From: Agelaius tricolor | Taxonomy: Eukaryota > Chordata > Aves > Passeriformes > Icteridae | Assembly: GCA_023055355.1 (NCBI GenBank) | Contig: JALJCS010000004.1 | Span: 27,246,744 to 27,310,743, forward strand | Length of the DNA stretch: 64,000 bases | Direction of reading: 5' to 3' | In this document: in pieces, positions 37,015 through 50,743 of the stretch | How the letters are laid out: each line of letters begins with the position of its first letter | How positions within the stretch are numbered: position 1 is the stretch's first letter | Made by a program: the position numbers and the translations under genes | The notes under the pieces: model-generated | Databases searched by the model: none | Told to the model about the DNA's origin: nothing | Seen by the model: the letters and a program-made list of their open reading frames with translations, nothing else

Positions 37015-37335
37015 TAATGAATTCTGTTGGAGGCAGACTTGACTTGAGGAAATTGTTTTACTTCAAGGTTTTTTTCACGAGAAAGAGAGACAGACAGAGA
37101 AAGAGGTCAAGACCCACAGTGAGATGAAGTCTTTTCCATTCTGGCAAAGATAATGCATCCTGAAGTGTTCATGTTAGAAAATGTTTTTAGCTCAGAATGA
37201 CAATGATGTTTGCTTTGTCTAGGAAATTCAAGTACAGGGCCAAAATCTTTGCTGACATAATTCCATTGACTCCAGTAGACTCTAGAGATGCTCAAGCAGA
37301 GAATTTGCCCCCCTTATTCTGCTTGACTTTTTTCC

Positions 37336-37343
37336 TGTACATA
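37336..37343 (+). promoter_or_regulatory. Pumilio response element TGTACATA in the 3' UTR
   Basis: Matches the UGUANAUA consensus bound by PUM proteins, which promote deadenylation and repression. It is one of three such octamers in this UTR. Confidence 0.4.
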
Positions 37344-37520
37344 ATTTTTTTTATATTCCACTCCCCTCTTGCCCCAGCAATTCAAATTCAGCATTTGAAT
37401 TACAATTTTCAGCCTGGTTGGGCTATGTCAGAAATTTGCAGTCTTCTCATAGAGATCAGATGGAGACCTCTGGGGTGTAGTGGAGAAGGAGTTTCTTTAT
37501 GCAAGGAATTTGACCGTGGT

Positions 37521-37526
37521 AATAAA
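37521..37526 (+). terminator. Possible proximal poly(A) signal AATAAA with GU-rich downstream element
   Basis: AATAAA is followed about 45 nt later by a G/T-rich stretch (GGGCGTGTTGCTGGTG, 37567-37582), the usual arrangement for a cleavage site. It would give a 3' UTR of about 2.6 kb. Confidence 0.4.
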
Positions 37527-38802
37527 AGTGCACTTCCAGTAAGATCTCATTTTGCAGACCAGTAATGGGCGTGTTGCTGGTGATCTCTTACACACAGGGG
37601 ATCTCTGCAATGTAGGGCTCAACACAGGGTGAATCTTTCTTTAAAGCACAGTCTTCTACTAGGGTGAAAGCAGAGGAGCGTATAGTCATGTGGATGGGAA
37701 AATTCATCCCTTTGCAGTTGTCTCTGTGTTTGGGAGGTTTTCCTACCCTGGAACAGTGCCAGAGGCACAATTCCAGCAGCAGCCACCCCAATGAGCCCTG
37801 GTCAGGGTGTACCACCATCAGTCCCTTCTGGCTCCAGCTGTGGTTAAGAGCAGTAGTGGTGCCACATCCCCATGTGTCCACAAGAACAGAGTGTGTAGGC
37901 AGAGCTTGAATGGCTACAGAGATGGGAATTGTAGGAAAATAAACTTTGAGATTTAGCTAAACTGGAAAAAAAAAAAAAAAGAAACAGATAAGACACAGAC
38001 ACAAAAAGAAATGTGGGGTTCTTTGGTTCTCTTTCAGAACCCTTCAGTAAGTAAATTTATTTGCTAAGATTTGCTAAGCACGTGGCAAAGTCTGCTAGAC
38101 CCAATCACAATGTGCCTCAGGCCTTGGCCTGGTAAAACAAAGTATGTGTTGTCCTTTACACGTCATGATACAGAGTAGTCTGGGAGCAGAACTGTGCTGA
38201 GGGCATATCCTTGATTAGTTCCATTAAAAAGGTAGTCCCTGGAAGCTTTTAATACCACACTGGGACAAAACTGGAACAAGTTCAGGCTTCAACATGAAAT
38301 ATCCAGAATGGTAATTGCCTTTTGTAGGTAGAAAGATGCCCTTAACAGAGGTTTTTTTCTATTTGGCCTCCTGTATGAAAAAATCTGAGCTTAAAGATGC
38401 AATTTTTTAGAGAAGTAAACTCCTTCTTTAAACTGGGTTATTCAACAACTGTGGGTTTTTGTCACCTGCCTCTCTAATAGAAAAGCCTTCTTGGAAGATA
38501 ATGAGCTTTTCATTTACTGTATGCTTGGTTTTAGTTTGGTTTTGTTGGTTGTTTTTTTTTTTAAGCTCAGCAGTCAAAAGATTAAGATAAGATTGAGAAC
38601 TCAAATCCAGTCTCTGGCCTCCTCCTTCACCAGGAAGTGTATTCTGACTAAATTGAGCCACCCCGTTCTATGTGCACTGTTCTGCCTTTATTAAGTTGCT
38701 TTGCAGCCCTGGCCTCATGGCTGTGCCACTGAAGTGTGTTTCCCCTGGAGTGACATGAACGCTTGAGGCTTGACTAAGGAAAAAAAAGGCAGTGAAGGAG
38801 AC

Positions 38803-38810
38803 TGTACATA
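38803..38810 (+). promoter_or_regulatory. Pumilio response element TGTACATA in the 3' UTR
   Basis: The second UGUANAUA match in the inferred 3' UTR, identical in sequence to the one at 37336. Function is inferred from the consensus. Confidence 0.4.
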
Positions 38811-40669
38811 AAGACATGGCAAAAATATTAATTATAGCAATATAGTTGTGGGGTGATGTTCAGGTGGGCAGCTCCATTGAAAATATGTGAATGAGTTTGT
38901 GAAGCTGCAAGTAGCAAGAAGAAAGGATGATCTTCTGACTAAACCGCCTACCTTGTAGACAGTAATTTGTACACTGTATAGTTTTGTTAAGAATTTTTTT
39001 TTAATTAAAATACCCTTGTTTGTAAAGCTAACTTTTTAACAATTATAATGGAAATTTGTTTCCATTTTTAAACAAGAATATTCTTTGTTTAGAAACTGGA
39101 CTTGGGTTAAAACTCTCCAGTTTCTTAATTTATGTATTAAAAAAAAATCTGTCCATGTTAGGAGTTATTTCGCATATTCCTGTGCTTGAAAAGCATAGGT
39201 TACTAATTCTTTAAAAATGTAAATGGAGAAAATTATATTTTATGAAGGTTATTTTGTTGTATTTAGTATTGGAAAAGTTGGTTTTCAGAGCATTTCAAAA
39301 TGTTGGAAGCACCACTGTCTTTTTTTTATTAGTATATATGGCCTTTAGCAAAAGTTTTTGTGATTGTTACATGATGGTATTTAAGATTAGGTTCACAGAG
39401 CTATTCAGGATAGGCAGAGAGCTAAAACAGTACTTAAGTCTCACACAGCTGTGTCCTCAGGGAGCAGAATTTTGGATTTGCAACTTGTAGCTTCATAAGG
39501 ACTTAATGAAAGAGATTGCACAAAGACATCTGTGACACCGGAGTGTGTTCTGTACCTAGACCTAAATTATATGTACTGTGTGAGATTATGAAGGCTGCAG
39601 AAAGTTTTCCCATATTCAGTGTACAGTTTTCACTTTTAATGAAAAAACTCTCTAATGTTGCTGGCAGTAAGGCCCCAAGCATGACATCCTTTATGGTTTA
39701 CATGATCCTGTCAAGGTCTTTTGCTAAAGTTAACCAGCTGTATGCTCCTGGATTTTTTATTGGGTTTCTATACAAAACTTTAGGGGAAAAAAAAAAAGAG
39801 AGTAAAATCCCATGCCAGCTAATCAAGTTAAACAGTAAAGGCTCAAAGCTGAATGTTCTTCTCCATGCTGAAGGAGCCAAAAACCGCCTCCTTCTTATTT
39901 GCACTTTCTGCTAGTTCCCCAGTTTTATTAATTCCTCAAAATTGTGTGGGTGTGGTGGAGCACTGCAGTTGGAGGATAACATGGACCACTGATTTTGCCC
40001 TTTAAACCTGCACAATGACCTTTGCATCAGCCAAACTTATTGCCATGACAACTCTTTGTACTGTTTCCATGCCACAGCTCTGTTGGTCACGTTGTCAATA
40101 GTAAAGGGGACAAGTTGGAGACGGTCAATTTTTACATTTTTTTTGTCGCAATTTTTTCTTCGATGGTTGTAAGTAGTTGTTTGGTTTTTTTTTTTTATGA
40201 TAAAAGGGTTCACTAGTTAGTACTCTTTAGAAATATCTGTGTGTTGCAATTCAGATGTATGTTGAATTTGTGAAAAGGGCTTCAGTGCCACTAGCATCAT
40301 GAATAGAATAAGCCTTTGATACTTTCATTGCATGATACCGTAACAGTAAAACAAAAGGTGGCCTAAATAAATGGAGAGCAGTGTGAGCTAGTGACACTAA
40401 AGCTAGTCTTTGTATTACTGTATTTTTGACAGAATGATTTTGAAAACTGTGCTACAGGGACTGATGTGGCAAATGTATCTCTATATGCAGAAGGAAGTTT
40501 TTTAAGAAGTATGGCTTATTATGCATTTTTCATTGAGGGCATTGAAGTTGCATGGACTGATAGAAGTTGATGCAAAATGAGAAAGAAACAAAAACCAGCA
40601 AAATGTTTACCAAAAACTCAAACAAATGAGCAGTGCCTGTTCAATTTCACAGTCTCTGTTGAGTTCAGT

Positions 40670-40677
40670 TGTAAATA
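40670..40677 (+). promoter_or_regulatory. Pumilio response element TGTAAATA in the 3' UTR
   Basis: The third UGUANAUA match, within the distal part of the inferred 3' UTR. Forms ending at proximal poly(A) signals would lose it. Confidence 0.4.
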
Positions 40678-41368
40678 TGTTTCAGATAACATTTTCTTCA
40701 AAAATAATCTCTACAACATTGTAGAATGTGAGGGGTTCCTCTGTCCCAGGCATAGGCTTCTAAAGAGCTGCATTAGATTATGTCTTCATCAAGCTGTTAA
40801 TTTGTGCTTATATCATATAGAACTTTTAGTAATCTGGGAAGAGGCACCCCATCTCAATGATATTTCTCTGAGAAAACTTTTGTAGGGCTGTGTGTTTCTT
40901 TAGATACATTTAGTACAACTGTAGGTGACAAGTAGTCAGTTATTGCTTGCTAGCTACATACCAGGGTTGATCCATTTTAAAACTTTTGGCATTTTTTCCC
41001 ATACTGTAGGCCATAAATCCTGAAGGTTACATTTTAATTAAAAAGAAGGTGCCTACAGAGTCTTTGTGTAATGAACCTTCACTAGTAGGATGCATTACAG
41101 TACAGCTACTTAATTTTGGAATTAGAGCCCTCTGGCATCAGACCTGATTTTAGCCTGAGTGTTAACAAAGGTTTTTATTGTGCCTGGTTGGAGGATAAAG
41201 TGTTCTTTCTGGTACTTTTTTTTTTTAGGTTACAAATGAACTCAACTGCCACAAGTTTTAAACTGGTGTAAATCAAGCTTGACTTAATGTGATTGTTACT
41301 GTTATATCCAGCCTATACTGCTAGCAGCTGCTCATACTGCAGTCAATTACTGGAAGCGGATATATTTC

Positions 41369-41376
41369 CTATGCAA
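41369..41376 (+). promoter_or_regulatory. miR-153 8-mer seed match CTATGCAA near the 3' UTR end
   Basis: CTATGCAA pairs with nucleotides 2-8 of miR-153 plus the A opposite position 1. It lies just upstream of the distal poly(A) signal, a position favourable for miRNA action. I recall miR-153 being reported to repress NFIA and NFIB in neural progenitors. Whether this exact site is conserved is not shown by the window. Confidence 0.5.
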
Positions 41377-41389
41377 AAACTGTTTAAAC

Positions 41390-41395
41390 AATAAA
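41390..41395 (+). terminator. Distal poly(A) signal AATAAA, probable end of NFIB
   Basis: AATAAA sits in AAACAATAAAAATGAGC, with a T/G-rich downstream element from about 41420 (TTATGTTTTCTTTTCTGTCT). Cleavage is expected around 41405-41415. It is chosen as the likely gene end because sequence beyond it no longer shows gene-related signals. Confidence 0.6.
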
Positions 41396-44300
41396 AATGA
41401 GCTATGCTACAGACCTGGCCTTATGTTTTCTTTTCTGTCTCTAAAAGACATAATTGGGAATATTTTAGCAACAAACCTAAAACCTTGTAGCCTGATAGCA
41501 TGGCAAAACTTATGGAATTCTGTGTATGTCTAGTTTAGATTTACATATTTGTTTGCACACATTTGGGCTTAACTTACACTGAAAATGGAGGAAAACAAGA
41601 GCAAAAGGAGATGCAATCAGGTAATCAGCTCAATTTAAATTTTACATTTAGTTTTCATCATATTCAACCAACACTAGTAACTATAGAGGTGATCTTGATG
41701 CCAAACCGATTTTTTTCTTTTATATACTCTTCAGAAATATTTGTAGCTCTGTAGCTTATAATGGTATAACTATATAGATTTGTGCTAGTAGTTTCCCATC
41801 CTGTTTGACAGAAAGACAAACTACATTCCTAGGCCCCTATCCTATCTTCCTTCTTCTGAGAACGAAGGTCAAGACATTGTCCCATAAACAACTAGCAAGG
41901 AAGGGAGGGTTCTGAAGAGGGTAGAACCAAAAGGGGGAATTACCTCAACACCTCTGTTTCTAATTGGGGATTCTTGTCAATTATGCTAATTTTCTAAACA
42001 TATAAAACTGTATTTCCTCTGTGTCACATGTGCATTTTCAGCATATTTTTGGCATTTACTTCAGCATGTTGTGCACCTGAGGGGGCCCTTCATAAAAGGT
42101 AACTGCATTTTTATCACCTAATTGTATCTAGCTCATGATTTCATGGATTAGAAAAAGGCATCAATCTGAACTGCGTCTCCTGTGATGTAAAATTAGGCAT
42201 GATAGCAGAAGGTCAGGAGACCTTTTTTTTTTTAATGTTATTGATTTGTGACAGACAGTCAATCCTTGATTTCTTAACCATCTTCATGATTACATTTTTG
42301 TTGAATAAAAACAGGAAGATCGAATCTTCCGCAAATTCTTCCTGAAACCAGGAATCTTTACGTTAGGTCAAGATCTTTCAACTCTACAAAAGAACTATTT
42401 TTCGTAAGCATGAATCAGATGTACATATGGGATGTTTCATTCAGTTCATGTTCTGGGAAATAGAAAATTTTCTTCTCAAACCACTAGGATTCCATAAATC
42501 AGTACCAACAGTTAACAAGTAACATGAATATGGTCAAATTACTGGTGGGATAAGAGTGTCAACATTTAAACTGGATTATATATAAATAATAAAATTTTGT
42601 CCCACAGTGAAGTGAAACAGCTCTCCATATACTTAGATGAAAGTATTCTTCGGTTTCTAGAGCATAAGTTTTATCCAGCTGCAACCAGTAATGTGAAAAA
42701 TACAATTTTTTTAAAATTTTTCCCTACTGGTTTGTTAACACAATGACCATTTGTTTATTAAATGCACTCATTTTTTTTTCTGTGTGAGGCCCTTTTCTGT
42801 GTGTGTCTTTCCAAAACAAATTGTCAGGCATGAAAATTTAGGAAATTCAAATGATTTTTCCAGTTGGGGTTTCATTGAGTGGTGCCATTTGGCCATGATT
42901 TGAAGACTATATTAAGGCCCTCAGGTTCCATGTTTAAAGCTCCAAACCAGAAAACTTTCCTGAATAATCCAGAGACAATTGAGTTCAGCCTCTTCTTTCT
43001 GATAAAAACCTGCCCTATTTCTCCAGCCACTCTTCAGCTGACTGCAAAGCAGGCTGCTGCTGAAGTGTGCAGCAATCCTCCACAACCTTGATCCCCCACT
43101 CTGTGCGTGCCAGCTCTATGGTGACACTGATGCCAATAGCTGCAAGGAGAATGGCAGCTGCCTGAGACTGCCAATGCCACAGCCAGAGCTGCAATGCCAT
43201 GCTCAAGATACACAATACAGTGTCCTATACCACCAATATGAAAGTAGCAGGAAAGAGAGAATGCAAAGAGCATGGCTTGGAACGTTGTGGTGATACAAAA
43301 AGAGGAACACTACTAGTTCAGGCCTTACAGCTTTCCCATTTACAAGATTTTTGAGAAAAAATGGACAAACAACTGTTTTTTAACAGGTCCAGTGTTATTT
43401 TTGTGTATTTTCCCATGAGCATAAAAATTATAATTGAAAAATAACATAAATCTTGACACCAGATCCAAACACATGCACGAGCAACAAAGTAGAAGTGTGC
43501 AGAGCAACCACAAAGATTTTTGCTGCTTAAATCATTACATGAAGTTCTGAAATCTTTGCTATATTTGAGTTTCTTTTTGAGAATTATCTTAATTTTTATG
43601 TTCGTTACAGATCTAAATTTGCACAGTAAAACTGTTAGTCAATCAGCTTCTGATTTCTTGGGTAATACTTAAAGCAAACATTGTCTTGGCATCTTGCTTG
43701 TGAGCCTCGGCCCATGGGCGTCCATTTCTTTGGGGATGTTCCCCTGGAATTCTGTTTCTTTGGATCTGTTCTCCTGAATGCTAGGGGACCCTTGGGAGTG
43801 TTTAACTGCCAGTATCTGAGTCACATCCAGGAGTGTATATGAACACATGGTTATTGAACTCTCAGGACTGAGCTGAATTTTGTCTGGAATTTGCTGGAGG
43901 GAAGAAGATTGCTGCTATCCAGGTGATTCTCAGGCGCTTTGTCACATCTCCACTCAGGAGAGCTGCAACCTAAAGTCTTTCTGGTAAGGTAAATACAGGA
44001 TTGTTTCACAAGATTTTTTTCATAGATAGATTATATAAGTCACCACAAGAAATGGTAGAACTATGTCCACTAAGATTTAAGAACAGAGTCCAAACTAAAG
44101 CAAACTGTTGGCATTGTCATTTTTACAGACATAAGCAGGACCTAACCAAGGTCTTCATTAGAAGAGGTACCTACTTCTGCCTGGAAAATGCATCTTTAGT
44201 GTTCACAAATAGTTTATTTAAGGTTCTTGACATGAGAGCAGCCACTATGACCAAGGCCATTACCCAGAAATGTTGATGGACTGAGCTACTGAGAGCTCTA

Positions 44301-46545
44301 AAGAGCTGAGGAAGCATTCAAGTGTGTGTTGAACTCAATTTCTCAATTTACCTTTTATGGCATTCACCATTATGTTGTACCCTGTATCCACTTTTCTTAC
44401 TCCGTCATATCAGTATGTTCTGAGAAAGAATGGAATGAACAAAGTTACAGGACATTGAAAAATATGAAATTTAAGGAAAAAGCAACATATGGGAATTATA
44501 AGGACACCACCAGTCTTTCATATCAACATTCTCTTATAGTGGGTGTCTGCACATGCTGTTATGAGGTATCTAAACAGAATCTGTTTAAAAAAAGAGGGAT
44601 TGAGGAATAGGTGGGACATCTCCTCTGAAAAAGCTGACTGATGCCACTGGGAATTAATAGAAATCCCTCAACTGATTTCTAACAGGTCTTATTAGAAAAC
44701 ACCTATTTTGCTGCCAAAGCATCTTAATTAAGGTGAACATTTTCCCAGGCCTTAATATCTATACCTTTTTCTTTTTTCCCTTGAGATGGGTGCCTTAGGG
44801 TGAAAGCAGATGTTCAAAGCAGAAAATAATAGTTTCTGCAGCTAAGATGATGCTCACTACAAAACAATTGTCTCCATTGGCTTAATTTAGACACACTGCA
44901 GCTGCCAAAACCAGCACTCATTGCTGTGGGCAGACAGGCAAGAAAGTCTGATACACCAAGGACTGGGGCAGGGGTAAGAAATATATCTCTACATAACTGA
45001 CAAATCAAGCACTGCAGCACTGTGAAGCTGGAACCATATCAATTGTAGGCAGCTGTCTATTCAATTTTCAGAAACTCTCTGATCAGATAGTTGCTGATGT
45101 TTCAAGAAACAAATGGTTCCCTCAGAGCACTGAAATGCCACACAATGCAATGAAGTCACCCAAGGGTAGGTGGGGGCTTTAGTACTTAAACACTTTTCAG
45201 GCATTTTTCTGGTTGTAAAACACCTCTCTCTCAAATTATTTGAGATTGAAATATTTCCCGTAGTGTAGTTTTCTGCCCAAGTACAGTGGAAAAATATCAC
45301 AGTTACTTATAGTGGACTTGTTTCACAGACCAGATAACATTGATTTGTGATAACCATTAGAACCTGAGTGTATTTTCTCTTTCATGGAGACAAGAATATA
45401 AAGATAAGGTTTGGTTTTTTTCTTGGTGGTGTTTTGGTCATTTTCCTTTTGTTGCCTTTCTTTTTCTTCTTTTTAGGTGGCTTGATCTCCTTCCACCCTC
45501 AGTCCCTCCTTTGGAAGGAATGTGATATAGGAATTCACTTGTATCCAATACCTAAAGTATCTAATGTGTGTTAATTTGGTTTTACTTTGAACTGGAGAGG
45601 AGGACATACACCACAGTACTCATAAAATCCACTCATTGATGAGAAAATTAACTAAATATAACATGATGCCTCTAAGACTCAGAACTTGCACAAGCTGGAA
45701 ATAATAAATTGTGGACTGTAGATGAGTTAAGACACTTTGGAGTATGTGAAAGTAAGGTAAGTAGATAATGCTAAAAAAATTTCTGCAATCAGATGTCCAC
45801 CTGTTAATCTTCTTTACTTAGTGCTTTCTGGGCATGCCAAGCTAGCATCACGCTAGGATGAGTGTGCCTTTAGAGGGGCCAGGATCTCTCTGCTCAGGAG
45901 GAGACAGCAGCAAGAGCAGTGGGGTCCTGGCAAGCCTGGACTGATGTATCAATAGGAAGCTCCAACAGTATTTGCTGTGGATGGTGTGTTCCTTGAGGAG
46001 AATGGCTTTCAGTCTTTGGTCCTAAGAAGTCTTGAGGATCTTTGGAACACTTATGTGGAGTGGAATAGGGAAGATAAATTGAGTGATACAATGATAACCT
46101 TCTAGTAGCTAGTTTTCCGGTCACATCATCTTGTTTTTAAGGATATATGCAAGGACCCTTCACAGCAGTTTTTTGATATATAAGCCTTCTGTTCAGACTT
46201 TTGATGTTTCAGGCAAAGAACAATGTGAGGAACAGAAAGCCCTTCTATCTTATACATTTACAAGTTAATTCACTTTGAATTTTGATAATTGTTCAGAGTA
46301 TCCCAGGAGGATGATATTAGGGTAAAATAGAAAAGGAAGTGTCTCGTCCTGTGCTCAAGGATGAAATTTGGCTTGGCAAAGCATCTCACTGTGAAACATT
46401 AAAACTCTCTAGGGGCTAAAGAGATGGGCAGCTGACATATCCAGACTAGCAGCTGCCTTCATAAGCAACTCCTGCTGCCAGTCCTGTCCTTGTCTTTCTA
46501 CGGGCTCAGGTTCTTCTCCAGTATGCTCAGTGAACCCCCTTCCCT

Positions 46546-46571
46546 TTACCCTAATTCTTTACCCTAATTCT
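46546..46571. repeat. 13-bp perfect tandem duplication TTACCCTAATTCT
   Basis: Two exact copies (46546-46558 and 46559-46571). A related CCCT(A/C)ATTCTTCAATT segment recurs near 46565 and 46604, flanking a CTT triplet run. Confidence 0.9.
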
Positions 46572-49500
46572 TCAATTAGGCCTTCTTCTTCTTCTTGTCT
46601 TTGCCCTCATTCTTCAATTGCTAAGGCTCCTTACTTGCCATTCCCCACTATCTCAGCCTGATGTCAATCAGAAGTTCCCTCCTTGTCTCTCCTGAGGATG
46701 AAAGGTGGTAGAGTTGGATCACTCTGCCCCAAGGAGGGAGGTGGCAAACAATGGGTGAGCCTGAGCTCAGGTAGGATCCCTTTACATCCCAGGGGGCAGT
46801 AGAGGGATAAATGAGCACCAAGAGCACCTGCAGAGATGGCAGATATCCTACCCTCTTCTTCACGTCCAGCAGCAGCAATTCTGCAAGGAGTAGCTATGCC
46901 ACAGCACCACTGGATCAGAAGACCATCTCCAGCCTGACTTAAGGCTGGCTGACCTCATGTCTCAAGAGAAGGTGGGACTTGCTGGGCTTAGTCATCTCAT
47001 AATTTAAACTTCAGGTAAATTCTGTCTTGGTTGCACTTAAATGCAGTTTTTAATGGTGACTTTAAAAAAATGAACAAAAGCTGAGAGTTTTATTGCTGGG
47101 GCTGGATTATTTTATCCTATAGAGAAAGTCAAGTGATTGTAGTATTGTAAGGAAAAACAACTTCCCTTTGACATATTTGATCAAGAGTTGTGGGGAAAGC
47201 AAGAAAGACTTAACAAAGGTGGTTGAGTTATGCTGGTAGACAAAACCTTTCTGCAGGGCTTTGTTAGGCATGAGTAGAGCAATGGGTGGGGAGGTCCTCT
47301 CCAGAAGTATCCAGCAAAGAGAATATTCCTGCAGCTTGATCATAGTATAAGGCCAAATTATGGTTTTAAATTATGTTTTCTAGCAGTTAACAGTAAAAGA
47401 GTGGATGGGGGGCAATCTATAAAAATGAAGGAAGTATTGGTATAGAAAGGGAATGTTTCAAATTAATGGCACCTCAAAGCAGCTTCAAGGATGTCTTCAC
47501 TCCCTGTTCCCTGGGACAGGCAATACCTCAGGGGCTTTGTGCTTCAGTCAAGCCCCCAGGCTGAGAAAGCAGGGAGGTGTGAGCTGGGGTCAGGAGCCTG
47601 CCCTAGGATCAAACTGTGCTCTGTGCTTGCTGATATGTGTAGCACTCCGGTAGGTCCCAGGTGCTGTACCACAGACTCTTTAGGAGATTAAAATCAGAAA
47701 TATTAAAAGCAGTCTGTAAGCAGGAGCTTGATCTCTGATGTCTCCACCAGCCTGGAGTAATGACACCAAACTTGTGTGCTCTGCTCTTAGTCTTGTGTGC
47801 CACTATCCAGGCACATTGACGACACCTATACAGTGTAAAGATACTTGGGCTGAATTAAAAATCTGCTTAAAAAAAATGCAGGTACTTCCTGAGGAATATG
47901 GGTCAAATCACAATCATTATCATTAACTCTTAATAGAGAATGGAGCAGATGTTGAAGATTATAAAGGTCACTAAGACGCAACAATATTTAATGTTGTTTC
48001 ATAAGAAAAAGTAGCTCTTGAAGCCAGTATTATTTCAAGGTTGTGTTTTGAGAGCTACACATTGAACTTACCCGTTGATTTGATGATAAAATATGTATGT
48101 GTGCCATCAAAGGCTTAATTGTGAGTGTTCTTAGCAGAAGCAAAACTGAACGATGATTTCCAATAATCTTTTTGAAAATGAAAGCCCATGGAGGCTGAAA
48201 GCTGGAATAGTCAGGCTTTAACCTTCCTGTACCTTTGATTCTATATGGCCAAACAGGATAACAGCACATACTTAGCCTATAAGAACTTATGTCCCTAGAT
48301 TTCACTGAGGGTTCTACGTGTTCCCATCAATATAAGTAAGAAACTACTATTACAACCTAAATTCACATTTTTGGAAGAACCAGATTTGACAGCCTTCTAA
48401 CATAGCTTGTTTTCACAAAGTCTGAGTGATGATCAGTGCTTTCTCTGTGGAAGTCACTTGGCTACATTAAGAGTTTTAACAGACCTCAAATTCTTCAAGC
48501 TGAAGTTTTCTAGCTTGAGTGAAGGAATCAAAATCACTTCCTCTGCAGTCAAAGTTTTCTTGCAAGTCAGAAACCTTGCAAAGTATGAAAACATTCACCT
48601 GTTTATCTTGGCTCCTAGTACTACTCTGCTTTTTTTGTTAGTGAAATATGTAAAATCATCTAATTTCCACAACTGGTCTTTGGTTGAGCAGAAGGTCTCA
48701 CCTGCTAATGAAATAAATAGAGGGATATGATTTCCAGTGATGTCATCACCTTAGCAGTTATAGGAGAAAAGGAAATATTAATATGACTGCTGCTCAAAGC
48801 CAGAGCCTTTGCATTGCTAAAAATGCAGTGTTAGATTGTATTTTAGTGCTGAGACTTCCTCTCTGAAGAGGAATTGGGAAAAGTGCAAACTTTCTTCAGC
48901 AAAGACAGCCTTAAGTGGCTGAGTTAAAAAATCTGATACTTAGAAGAAAGATACAAAATTCTCCTGAGGACTACATAACTGCATATATGGGCTCTGTACC
49001 TGGGGATTCATGGCTGAGATTCCTGATTCAATATAAACAATACATTACCTCCACAGCAGGCCACTGGAAAATTTGAACACCACATGCAGGAATAATTGGA
49101 GAATAAAGTTCCCCGAGTTGAGTGTTACAATTTTTTGACATTGTCCCCATTTACTATTTTCACATTCTGTACTAAATTCTTTCTTTTCAGCTATTTAAGT
49201 GATGTTGATTATACTTACAGGCATTCAAACGAATTCTTCAGTTGGAGGAAATGTTATCAAATTAATTGATTGTTGGTGTTCCTTTGCACAATTTGCATGA
49301 TCTGTATGGTTCTGTTTCCATTTTGATTTTACATTCAGAACCTGGATGAAAGTCTTTGTTCCCTTACCAAATACCTGTTTTTTGAAAAAGTTCTCTAAAG
49401 TATGAGAATCTTCACTGAAAGGGATCAAAATTAAAAAAGCTGAAGAGATGTATGGCAAGTCAGCTGGATGGCAAGTCAGCTCACAAATGAATGAATCAGC

Positions 49501-50743
49501 TTTAAACTAAAACAAGTGTCCCATACAGTGGTGTTGCATTTTGCAGCTGAACAGCTGCTCTGAGAGCATAGCAGAGGTGACCTGATGAACAAATCTGCAG
49601 GGCAAACATTGTAAGGCAATGACAGGAACTGCTGTCAATAAAGAGCAGGAATGTACTGCTGAATTATGGCCTGGTTTGCCATTTAGAAGGATCAATTTAG
49701 AGGGGTCGAGAGTGGCAGGAGGAGCACTCTTGTTGGTCTTGCCTGATGTTTTTCCTTTGTTTTACTGTCAAAATCTGCAAATGAGGAGCCCATCTGCTAG
49801 ATGGGATTTGGTGTCTAGGTCAAAAGGCTGGGATAGAAAAACCAAGCATTGTCTAAAAATAAATAAGAGGTGCCTTTAGACACTATTGAATGAGTTATTG
49901 TCATTTTTCAGTCTGCCTGGGGTCTATGTCATTTGTTGTGAGGGAATTTGTATGCTGCACAGGCTGCAAATTTTTTTAAATCATAATTTTTTGCCAATAA
50001 TATGCTCAGAACCAACATCATTTATTGCTGTTAACATGCATAGCATGAGTTGCAACTTCTGTTCTCCTCATTTACTATGTGTTTTGTTGCCTTAAACGCT
50101 TAGAAGATATTTGTCTTCTGATTAGGCTTATGCTGATGGGATATGCCTTTTTCTCCTAGACAGCAATTAACTAATCCAGCACAAAAGAAGTAAGAAATTT
50201 AATGGTGATGATGATCTAATAACTACTTTCACAATCACCTTGCAAGACTTTTTTTTTCCAACTTGAACACTTTCATGAATAATTTAGGATTTCAGTCCTC
50301 TTAAGTGAAAAGAAATTAATCTGACATCTTCTCTGATGCATCCGAATGCAATGTTTCAAAAAACCCCAAAAGGTAACAGCAAGAACAGCAACAATACAGA
50401 AACAAACCAAAAGTGAAAACCATCCCAAAAAACAAAAAGAAGAAAGGAAGGGAAAAAGAGAAGCTGTCCAAAAAAGGACAGATCCATTACCAAATGGAGA
50501 TGATGAAAATTTCATAATGATGCTGGAGAGACTGATTCCAGAGAGGTGGTCCCTTAAAAGTGTTCCTATTTGCAAAGAACCAGAAAATAGTCCCTGTATG
50601 TCATCAAGATGTTGACATGCTTCACAGTTCTTTGCCGAGGATGAAGAGCAGTATCTGCAAAGCACAGGGCCACAGGGGGGTTCTCGAGGAGAGTCAAAGG
50701 TGATTTGTACCTGCAAGTATATAAATGTGGAGTTGTGAGTAAA

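Larger units (their letters stand above)
34974..41412 (+). other. NFIB: NFIB 3' UTR (inferred, about 6.4 kb)
   Basis: This is the long untranslated tail after the QAETSN stop (it starts at 34862 for SWYLG forms). No intron signals or credible coding frames occur. The 122- and 132-codon frames at 37197 and 39516 have no recognisable domains. The end is placed about 15-20 nt after AATAAA 41390-41395, which is followed by a T-rich downstream stretch (ttatgttttcttttctgtctc). A long 3' UTR with extensive post-transcriptional control is known for NFIB in mammals. Earlier AATAAA motifs allow shorter forms. The exact end is inferred. Confidence 0.7.

Noticed and set aside
37197..37565. 122-codon forward open frame
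   Set aside because: Same reasons: 3' UTR location, no family resemblance, no initiation context that could be supported.
39516..39914. 132-codon forward open frame
   Set aside because: It lies inside the inferred 3' UTR, has no recognisable domain, and this length is expected by chance in several kilobases.
43670..43990. Possible solo LTR suggested by locally higher GC content
   Set aside because: No terminal TG/CA borders, target duplication or recalled family match could be established.
50273..50716. 147-codon antisense open frame with a hydrophobic stretch (FPFLSSFCFLGWFSLLVCF)
   Set aside because: The hydrophobic part is the complement of an A-rich stretch (50350-50470). It sits beside CR1 fragments and has no homology I can name.
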